The position numbers and the translations under genes are program-made. A stretch of DNA of 64,000 nucleotides from Labia minor (lineage: Eukaryota > Arthropoda > Insecta > Dermaptera > Spongiphoridae): positions 71,973,267 to 72,037,266 of the forward strand of contig OY720346.1 in assembly GCA_963082975.1 (NCBI GenBank). Reading direction: 5' to 3'. Positions 56,101-64,000 of this stretch are shown here, piece by piece. The stretch's first letter is position 1. Each line of letters starts with the position of its first letter. The notes beneath the pieces were generated by a model, which was given only the letters and a program-made list of their open reading frames with translations, did no database searches and had not been told where the DNA came from.

Positions 56101-58575
56101 AATTTCATGATTCTAGCTCAAACCGTTTTTGAGTAATCTTGTCTACATACACACACACACAGACATTTTTCTCAACCTTAGTGAAAATGACTCAGGGACC
56201 TTCAAAACGTATAAAAACATCAAAATCTCAACATCGAAAATTTCCGTGAGATTCTGAAATGAAATTCTGGCGAGATAGTAAAAATTATACTTTCTACGAT
56301 TTGATAAAAGTATAAATTTTGTTCTCTCTTACATTGTTATAAAGTATTATTAGTTATATTCGAAATGTTTATGCTTATCTGTCAATATATTTGTTATTTT
56401 TAAAAAAATTATATTTCCATTTGAAAAGATTTATAATAAAACACGGCCATTAGTTCATTTGAATTATATAATCACTCTTGGCACAAGTTTTTTTTTTCAG
56501 CATCCAATGCTGAACGAATAATTTATTTATATGCTTAAAATATTTTTATTTTATTTTTATTTTTTTATTCTTCTGTTCCCTTATTATCATTATAAATGGT
56601 AGATGTACCAGTTATGCTCACATATTCTCATATCACCTCCCACTTAAGTAACTATAGAATAGTATTATCATAAATAAAATTAATCAAATTAATCAAACAT
56701 TTAATTTAAGAAATGACAACAACAATAAAATTTAATTAAGATCAGATTACATTTACTCTTATTAACTATTTAAATTATATATAGAAAAAATTCATTGTAA
56801 TCTATTGAATGATAACATTATCAATATTGTATATAATTTGTAACTCATGAATTATATTGAATGGTCATCCAGTCATGGATTTGGATAAAACTACCAGTGA
56901 GTTCCTTTATTAATTTCAAATAAACTTTTCTTAAGCAATTTTTGCGGGTCGCTTGTAGTTTACGAGGTAAAAAGGATTCAAGTTTTCATATAAATCCATT
57001 CATATTCTATTTAGCTACCATGTTTTATTAATTTACCATCAGAGGGCTCCACAAATTTTTGTAGTTTTTTTTTCAGTTCGGATAAAATTCAGAAAAATTA
57101 ATTAATTTAATAATTTTCCATATATCCAAACCGAACCGAAAATTAGTGAATTAGTCAATAAAACATTACTTAATGACATATTACGAGGTTCATTTTATGC
57201 CTTAATCCTTTTTATCTCGTAAACTACAAGCGACCTGCAAAAATTGTATAAGAAAAGTTTTATTTGTAATTAAAAAAGGAAGCCACTGGTAAAGTTTTAT
57301 CCAAATTCATGACTGAATGACCATTCAATATAATTACCTTGAATTATAATATTCAACTCATCAAAAGTTGATTTTTGGTCATTCCTCCAATATTGACCAT
57401 CAACCCCAATTCCACCTTATAATTACATACTATTCCAGTGGGAAACGCCACACATAATTGACACAACCAGTTTTATAAATGCATAACTGACTTGGTTAGT
57501 CAGTTTGCTGTTAATCAATTTGCTAATAAATGTATGAAAAATAATTTCATTCCACTTGAGTATAATTTAGCGTCAATGCTCCCCGAGTAGAATTAAAATA
57601 GACCCACGTGCTGCCATCATCTCCTTCGCAACTATGACTAAGGATTATATTTAATGTCCCAACTAAAAAAATCAAAAAAATCTGGAGAGTCTCCACTCGA
57701 CACTCTCACAAATTTGAATTGTATAATCAGGCTTTTTTTCTATATTTGAAAATTAATTAAAATTTTATTCTACCCGATCATAGGTTTTTAATATAATATA
57801 ATTATAATATAATTAATATTTCACTGATAACACTGATTATTGAAATAAGAAGACTGGTTTAATTCTATATTTTTGGGTATTGCGAAAATTTATGAAATAG
57901 CATTTGTTTTCAACTGCTTTTATTTGCATTTAACTTTTATCATAGTTTTGATAAAAATTAAATACATTTTGTTTGGCAATTTTTTGATGACACCACGTCA
58001 CTCGCAGGAGCGTGATTGGCAGTCAACGTGTTAAAAAATTTAAAAAATTAATTCTGGTACTTTCAGCGATTCAATCAACTTGTAATTCTATATATAGCAG
58101 TTTTATACAATTTTTAATCATGTAAAAAACTATCAAACCTATATCTTTATTTTTTCAGTTTATTTATTATAATTTATTATAATTATTTTACTTTTTTTTA
58201 TTAATTCTAAAAATATAATACATTTTACTCATAAACAATTTATGGAGAGTCAGGTTCACTTAAAATATATATATATATTTGCTTTTTGTTTTTTTGTTTT
58301 TTAATATAAATCATTAATCGAAAATTTGTCTTTTCTTTCAGGCGCTTTGTGGTACTATTATTCAAATTCCTACACTCACCGGTGAAAATATCCCAATTAA
58401 TTTGACAAATGAAATAATAAGACCATCGACAGTGAAACGAATTCAAGGGTATGGAATTCCTCTGCCAAAGGAACCAAATCGTAAAGGCGATCTTCTTGTA
58501 TCATTTGATATAAAATTTCCGGAATCAATGACCCAAAGTGTCAAGGACATACTATATGATACATTACCAAACTAA
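53157..58575 (+). CDS. DnaJ homolog subfamily B (Hsp40), DNAJB1/DNAJB4 type
   Basis: A cytosolic co-chaperone that delivers clients to Hsp70 and stimulates its ATPase. Two coding exons, 53157-53990 and 58342-58575, give 1068 nt and 355 aa. The J domain (residues 1-70: [33 protein letters not shown]) has the HPD motif. A G/F-rich linker follows ([19 protein letters not shown]). There is no zinc finger, so it is type II. The client-binding domains start at [27 protein letters not shown] and contain [20 protein letters not shown]. The second exon supplies [41 protein letters not shown]. The splice joins KISLKQ to ALCG in frame. AATAAA lies at 58888-58893. The 4.35-kb intron is almost all repeats. 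Confidence 0.95.
54149..55074. mobile_element. Family C element with tripled interior, in the DnaJ intron
   Basis: Ends GGTAATAGTTAACGATATTT and complement are flanked by perfect TTACAGAT (54141-54148, 55075-55082). Inside, a block containing AAACATTACTTAATGGCTGC occurs three times at intervals of roughly 170-240 bp. No coding sequence. Confidence 0.88.
55693..56284 (+). repeat. Family B unit
   Basis: Begins GGAGTGTCTCCATTCGACTA TCTCGC and ends TTCTGGCGAGATAGTAAAA. Interior has GATGGTGCCACGTCACGTGT and the motif ACCAAATTTCATGATTCTAG CTCAAACCG followed by a CA microsatellite. Same family as 32035-32660. Confidence 0.75.
56285..56860. other. DnaJ intron, AT-rich
   Basis: No recognised element or coding signal. 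Confidence 0.5.
56860..57345. mobile_element. Family C MITE in the DnaJ intron
   Basis: Long inverted arms: AATTATATTGAATGGTCATC...GGATTTGGATAAAACT at the left, complement at the right ending TAATTACC. The left terminus has decayed, so the target duplication cannot be read. Confidence 0.75.
57676..58165 (+). repeat. Family B unit, 3' truncated
   Basis: Starts CTGGAGAGTCTCCACTCGAC, contains GATGACACCACGTCACTCGC and TATATATAGCAGTTTTATAC, and stops at TATCTTTATTTTT. Confidence 0.65.
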
Positions 58576-58887
58576 TCTGGATTAACCACGAGCGACTGTG
58601 ATCAGCCTAATCTATCCTTTATTCATAATTTGTATTTAAATTAATTTAATCTCATTGTATAAATGAATATCCTTTTAATACAACACTCTAGTTCATTCAT
58701 TGTTTATTTTCAAATTTATTATATTTTTCTTTTAATATTTTAAAATAAAAAATAATCATTTGTTTTTCTTTGTACGTTTTAGTACAAAGACTTTTTAAAG
58801 TTTAAAATCATATATTTATATATATATGTATGTATATATATAAATATATGAAACTTATATATATATATATATATAATATATATACTA

Positions 58888-58893
58888 AATAAA
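58888..58893 (+). terminator. Poly(A) signal of the DnaJ gene
   Basis: AATAAA 313 nt past the stop, after a TA microsatellite. Other AT-rich signals are nearer, so use is not certain. Confidence 0.4.
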
Positions 58894-59248
58894 GTAAGAC
58901 TGTGCATTGAATGCTGTTTTGTTAAATGAAGAGAAATAATTGTCCTATAAATATGAAATTATACTATTTTATGATTTGTACATATGTGAAATTTATGTGT
59001 TAATTCAACTAGTATTTATAATAAAAAATAATAAACACAATTTCACATGCCTTTTTTTTATACATATATAACAGCCCGTTTTCGGGCCAACCTCATTTAA
59101 TTATTTCCTATCTTTTCTTCTTTTCATTTAAATTATTCAGAGATCGAGTTTACTGAACTGCATTTCCCTGACTAAACCAAAAAATATCAGATATAAAATG
59201 ATTGTGTTTTTTTCTGCCAAACAAGATTTAAAAAACATTACTATTAGT

Positions 59249-59467
59249 AAGGTGACCAACCGTCCTCCTTTTGTAAGTGTCCTCCTAACTGTCCTTTTTT
59301 ATATCTGTCCCGTTTTTTGAAATATTTAGGACATTTCGTGCTTTTTTTCAAAATCTTTTCAATTTGCTTGTTAAAAAAAAGCTCAAACGTTTTCTGGACT
59401 AAGCTTTTGAACATTTCCGAATTTTTTTCCAAAATTTGATTTGGTGTTTTCAAAAAATGGTCACCTT
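59249..59467. mobile_element. MITE with 9-bp target duplication
   Basis: 219 bp; inverted ends AAGGTGACCA; perfect ACTATTAGT on each side (59240-59248, 59468-59476). Interior GTCCTCCTTTT is GT-poor and non-coding. Confidence 0.85.
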
Positions 59468-59476
59468 ACTATTAGT

Positions 59477-60307
59477 AAACGTTCAACTTATCTTCTTGTA
59501 TATTTATAGAAGACCATATTTAAAAAAACATATTAAAGATATGTTTTTTTTTTATTTATATTAAAATATGAACAAACTTATTTCTTTGGATTATAAAATT
59601 ATTTTTAAAGCTTCAGCATACTTTTCGTTAAAAAAAAATCTTAATACCTTATACTCCGTTAAGTACAAAATTGCAAAAAAAAAAATTATTTTATTTTCGA
59701 AATGGAACAATAATTTCAAATATAAAATGGATATCAAATATATTTTACCTAATATTGGGAAATACTAAATAAATTATTTTTAGAATTTTAATTGGAATGT
59801 CACAAATTAAATTAAGGGAAATTAAAAAAATACTATTTTCGAGTGGTCCAATTGGAATAAATTTTACAGGGGCACAATAACTAATGTATACGAAAGTTTT
59901 TCTTATTTTTCTAATATTAGAATACATTTTTGTGTTTTGATTAGAAAATCTTCAAAATTTTAAAACAGGTGAGTAAATCAGAATTTTCTGACATTCTTTT
60001 GAACAAACCTCATATATATTTGTATATTTCAGGTATACAATAACGTATTATACTTGATAAATAATGAATATTTTATTTGTCATTTATCCAAGAGTTGATG
60101 AATAGTATAAATTGATTTGTGGAATATAAATAAAACTATTATCATATTTCTTTAATATATTAGATGATATTAATTAAATGTTTTTATATTATTATTCCTG
60201 GTATCCATTACTTAAAAAAATAATTAAATTTATTGGAAATATTTTTAATAAATTACTATATTTTTAGAATAATAAAATAAAACAAAATAAAAATTAATAT
60301 ATATATT
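59477..60307. other. AT-rich spacer
   Basis: Short open frames (59568-59768 and 59745-59927) have no recognisable similarity and overlap on opposite strands. I do not support them as genes. Confidence 0.5.
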
Positions 60308-60847
60308 CGAGGTGTGTCTCAAAAGTTTGGTGAATGGTATGATAAAAACATAAAAAGAATGTTAATTGTAAATCCTTTAGTGACCTTCAAAATACTCTAC
60401 TTGCCATAACACACTTCTCACAACGTTCGTATAACGCTTGAAACTGTTGGAGAAGTCTTGATGTGGAATCGTTCTCAGAATAGTCGTCACAACGTTCAGG
60501 CCGGCAATCCACAAGCAGGACACCAGAAAACACTGAACGTGTACGAGAAATGCTAACATAAGATCGGCGATTGACTCTGCGACTAGTAGCCGAAGAATTG
60601 GGTATTATCAAAGACATAGTAAGTAGTGTTTTCCGGTGTCCTGCTTGTGGATTGCCGGCCTGAACGTTGTGACGGCTACTCTGACATCAAGACTTCTCCA
60701 ACAGTTTTCAAGCGTTATACGAACGTTGTTAGAAGTGTGTTGTGGCAAGTGGAGAGTATTTTGAAGGTTAATAAAGGTATTTACAATTAACATTCTCTTT
60801 TTAATGTTTTTATCATACCATTCACCGAACTTTTTAGACACACCTCG
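60308..60847 (+). mobile_element. Rearranged short mariner, second copy
   Basis: Ends CGAGGTGTGTCTCAAAAGTT and complement, bordered by T/TA. The interior has ERVREMLT, a stop, then DRRLTLRLVAEELGIIKD, a mariner transposase helix-turn-helix, flanked by an inverted duplication around CAGGCCGGCAATCCACAAGC. It is near-identical in layout to 33709-34202. Confidence 0.82.
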
Positions 60848-60867
60848 TATATACAAAAATTATTAAA

Positions 60868-60983
60868 CAGCACCCGGTCTAGCATTTATAGCGACCTGGG
60901 AAATAGAATAAATTGCCGCCCCTATATTTGTAAAATTTATTACCAAAATGCCGCCCCGACTAATGCCCTCTAGAGCGGGCCCT
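60868..60983. mobile_element. hAT-type MITE, family J
   Basis: 116 bp, CAGCACCCGGTCTAGCATTT to CTCTAGAGCGGGCCCT, flanked by perfect TTATTAAA (60860-60867, 60984-60991). Related to 47037-47191 by CTCTAG and GCCGCC motifs. Confidence 0.75.
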
Positions 60984-61121
60984 TTATTAAATGATATAAA
61001 ATATTTATTCAAATTATAAAATTTCTTTAAATGGTATCAATGTGATTTTTTTTTCTTTTGATTTTTTTAAATAAAGTTCAATGCCCATTTTCAAAAAAGA
61101 AAAGAAAAACCTGAACAATGA

Positions 61122-61435
61122 ATGAATCCTAGAATGAATACCTGTTGGATTTTTCTAGAACGTAAAGGGAGGGATGGGACCTGTTTCCCTCTCACCCGGA
61201 TCAATAGGCATAAGCTTTTGGACACCCTTGGACAACCTCAATGGAACCGATCAGCTGGGTGGCATGACAACATAAGGGCTCAGAAACTCCCAGCTCGCGT
61301 TGTCTGTTCTGCTGCGCTGTGCCCAATCGCCTTCTATAGAGACGACGCCGAGGTCAATCCACTTGACGTCATCGCCAACACAACTAGACCCACTGTCGAG
61401 AGAATTTCAATTTCCATACTGGAGAACTAAACAAG
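61122..61435 (+). other. GC-richer open frame of unknown nature
   Basis: An open frame of 102 codons (INRHKLLDTLGQPQWN ... VCSAALCPIAFYRDDAEVNP ... VERISISILEN) in sequence clearly richer in G and C than its surroundings. No family is recognised, no promoter or splice sites are evident, and tandem repeats begin immediately after the stop. It may be a fragment of a mobile element or of a transferred gene. Confidence 0.3.
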
Positions 61436-62411
61436 ATTATTAATTTGCATCCTTTGTGCTTATTTTTTTTTTTTTTATATAAATTTGAAATATTCCAATT
61501 TCATTATTTTTTTTATATTTCTAGATTCTAATAGTATAAAAAAATTAAATTTAAAAAATCTATTTATGTAATAAATAAAAATAAATTTAATTTTTTTTTA
61601 AATTATTTTTCATCTATTTAATCAATTATTCACATTATTTTTATTCATTGTTAATTATTTATTACAAAGAATATACATTCTACAAACATTTATTGAATAT
61701 TAATCATTTTGTATTTTAAAGCCTTTAAAAATTAGATAATAAGGAAACACAATTTTTTTTTTAATTATTATATTAATTTGCATCCTTTGTGCTTATTTTT
61801 TTTTTTTTCAATAAATTTACAATATTCCAATTTCATTATTTTTTGTTTCTCGATTCTAATAGTATAAAAAAATAAAATTTAAAAAATCTATTTATTGTAT
61901 AAATAAAAAAAAATTTAATTTAAATTTAATTTTTTTTTAATTCTTTTTCTTCTATTTAATTAATTATTCACATTATTTTTATCTATTATTAATTATTACA
62001 AAGAATATACATTCTACAAACATATATTGAATATTAATGATTTTGTATTTTAATTCCTTTAAAAATTATATAATAAGGAAAACTAAAAAATGTTTTTAAT
62101 TATTTATTTAGTTCAAAGAAGTTTATAAACCATTTCATGCTTTTCGATTCTAAGAGTACTGAAAAAATTAAATTTAAAATATCAACATCTCTTTATTATA
62201 AGTATATAGATATATAATTATAAAATTAATCCACGCTTTATTTAATAAATAAAAAAAATATAAACTCAATTTAATTTAAATTTATTTTTTTAATTCTTTT
62301 TCATCTATTTAATTAATTATTCACATTATTTTTATTCATTGTTAGTTATTTATTACAAAGAATATACATTCTACAAACATATATTGAATGATAATGATTT
62401 TATGTTTTAAA
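61436..62411. repeat. Three-unit ~330-bp tandem repeat
   Basis: Units start near 61438, 61769 and 62100. The first two have ATTTGCATCCTTTGTGCTTA then a T run; all share GAATATACATTCTACAAACA. AT-rich, non-coding. Confidence 0.75.
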
Positions 62412-62412
62412 C

Positions 62413-64000
62413 CATAGGTTCTTAAACTTATGTACTCCACGGACCCCCACTTGAAAAAATTTTTTTTGACGGACCCCCATCACAACTTTAGGTACTTTTC
62501 GTCATTTTATTAATTAATTTCTGGCTTACGATCTCATAAGGACAAGGATATATGATGAATATTTCTAACAGTGATTGGTGAATAACGATTTTTTTGCATA
62601 TTGTAGAACACATTTTATTAGAAATTATAATATTGAAGAAAGAAAATACAAACATTGTCATAGCAACAAATCTCACAAATTATAATGGGTACTTACATTA
62701 AATTCATATAAATATTTTATAATTTTTTTCAGAAAATATTAAATAAGAAATATTTTAAAAAATAACTGCATCTATCTCATTAAATATAACTTACATATTT
62801 AATGAGATGTATGCAGTTGTTTTCTTGAAACAAGAATCTCAATATCTGGCTTAATATTGGAAACTTTTAATCTAAGATCCGGCTCTACATTTAATTTGTT
62901 TCTATATTTAGACTTAATATAAAATAGTACCGAAAAAGCTTGTTCGCATAAATATGTTGTGCAGAATGGAATCAAGTGTTGAAGTGCTTTATTTGCAAGC
63001 GCAGGATAATCTGACCTGAGAAGTAACCAAAAGTTGCTCAATTCAGTTTTGTTAAATTTTAGTTTATAAGTTGTATCACATGATAATTCCACGAGAATAT
63101 CTTGTTCAGGTGCAGATAAATGTTTAGCATTTGTAATTTCCATATTAAATGGATCTCTGATCCAGTTATTGCAAGGATCAGGAGTAGAAAAATACTTCCT
63201 GAAGTTGCTTTTCAAAGTAATTAAATGTTCAACAAATAATTGACGCGTTTGATTAAGCAATTTTTCACTGGAGCTTTCTATGAAATCATTGAGAGTTGGA
63301 AAAGACTCATATACACCGTTCTGGATGCGTTTCGACCACAAGTCGATTTTTTTAATCATTGCTTCTATTTTATCTTCAACTTTAAATATATTTACAACAG
63401 TACCTTGCAGGCTCAAATTAAGTTCGTTCAATTTTGTAAAAATATCAGTCAAGTAAGCCACCTTAGCTAACCAGATAAAATCATTGAAACATTCGGTCAG
63501 TTCAAAATGCGCATCTATTAAAAACAATCGTATTTCATCTCGAAGCTCAAAAAGGCGAATGAGTACTTTCCCGCGGGACAACCAACGTACATCTGTATGT
63601 AATAATAAATGTGTATGTTGACTACACACAAAATTTTAAAAACTCTGGAATTAAGTGGACGAGCCTTAATGAAATTGACAATTTTAACTACTTCGTCTAA
63701 TGTTCTTTTCAAATCTGGTGACATATTTTTGGCTGCTAATGATTCTCTGTGAATGCAGCAATGATTCCAAACAACCTGAGGCGCAACATTTTTAATAAGA
63801 GCAATCAATCCAGTTCTTGTACCTGACATTGCACGAGCACCATCAGTGCAAATTCCAACACATTTTGGCCACTCTATTTCATTTTCGGTTATAAAATTAT
63901 TCAAACTGTTAAATATGTCATTAGCTGTCGTTCGTGAAGGTAGTGAATCACAAAACAATACATCTTCTTGTATTTGATTTTCAAACTCATATCTAATGAA
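62413..64000 (-). mobile_element. ZBED5-like hAT transposon, 3' part (continues past window)
   Basis: The left end CATAGGTTCTTAAACTTATG followed by CCACGGACCCCC is the terminal repeat seen in hAT elements of this type. The other end is outside the window. Confidence 0.8.
62799..64000 (-). CDS. ZBED5-like hAT transposase, C-terminal part, one frame break
   Basis: From the right edge: RYEFENQIQEDVLFCDSLPS, EWPKCVGICTDGARAMSGTR (catalytic DGA), NHCCIHRESLAAKNM, IVNFIKARPLNSRVFKIL. Then, after a single frame change near 63620, HTHLLLHTDVRWLSRGKVLI RLFELRDEIRLFL, FWLLLRSDYPALANKALQHL IPFCTTYLCEQAFSVLFYIK and KQLHTSH with stop at 62799. This is the ZBED5/FAM200-type hAT family. The N-terminal BED finger lies beyond the window. 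The frame break suggests an inactive transposon copy rather than a domesticated gene. Confidence 0.85.

Noticed and set aside
62799-63629. A domesticated ZBED5-type host gene
   Set aside because: A frame break near 63620 and an adjacent hAT terminal repeat at 62413 indicate a transposon copy.

Overview
This window is AT-rich eukaryotic nuclear DNA, most likely from an arthropod and probably an insect. The evidence is short introns with GT/AG borders, arthropod-type Jockey and other non-LTR retrotransposons, mariner and hAT DNA transposons, and a dense load of non-autonomous inverted-repeat elements. I cannot name the species. There is no sign of bacterial or organellar DNA, and I saw no retrovirus, LTR element or Polinton.

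Layout. (1) 1-9153: a truncated Jockey LINE, AT-rich spacer, then copy 1 of a segmental duplication (about 2609-9153). The copy carries an intact F-box/LRR gene on the minus strand and a detached first exon of the cilia gene CFAP57. (2) 9240-12430: a hAT transposon with a nearly complete, intron-bearing transposase. (3) 12431-20560: low-complexity DNA, repeats, a LINE fragment, hAT-type MITEs and two exons of an FLVCR-like membrane transporter. (4) 20561-26603: copy 2 of the duplication, with the same F-box/LRR gene and the functional first exon of CFAP57, ending in a deleted mariner. (5) 25336-48177: CFAP57 on the plus strand. I modelled it as 22 coding exons summing to 3924 nt in one frame (1307 aa). 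Its introns are packed with nested transposons and include a 2.5-kb palindrome holding an inverted copy of the gene's own first exon. (6) 48887-51991: TECR (very-long-chain enoyl-CoA reductase), six coding exons on the minus strand, 303 aa, tail-to-tail with CFAP57. (7) 53157-58575: a type II DnaJ/Hsp40 (DNAJB1/4 type), 355 aa, plus strand, head-to-head with TECR, with a heat-shock-element-like site and TATA box upstream and a 4.3-kb intron full of repeats. (8) 58576-64000: AT-rich DNA with MITEs, a mariner derivative, a tandem repeat and the 3' half of a second, ZBED5-like hAT element that runs off the window.

The host genes are ordinary cell functions: an axonemal scaffold, very-long-chain fatty acid elongation, and chaperoning. 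The F-box/LRR gene is the least conserved and has been duplicated. The most interesting signals concern genome dynamics. They include a three-copy dispersal of the CFAP57 promoter/exon 1 region, with filled and empty transposon sites that give relative dates, a Jockey insertion with an unusually long (~118 bp) target duplication, a repeat fragment that abuts a CFAP57 splice donor, and several families of long inverted-repeat elements with exact 8- or 9-bp target duplications.
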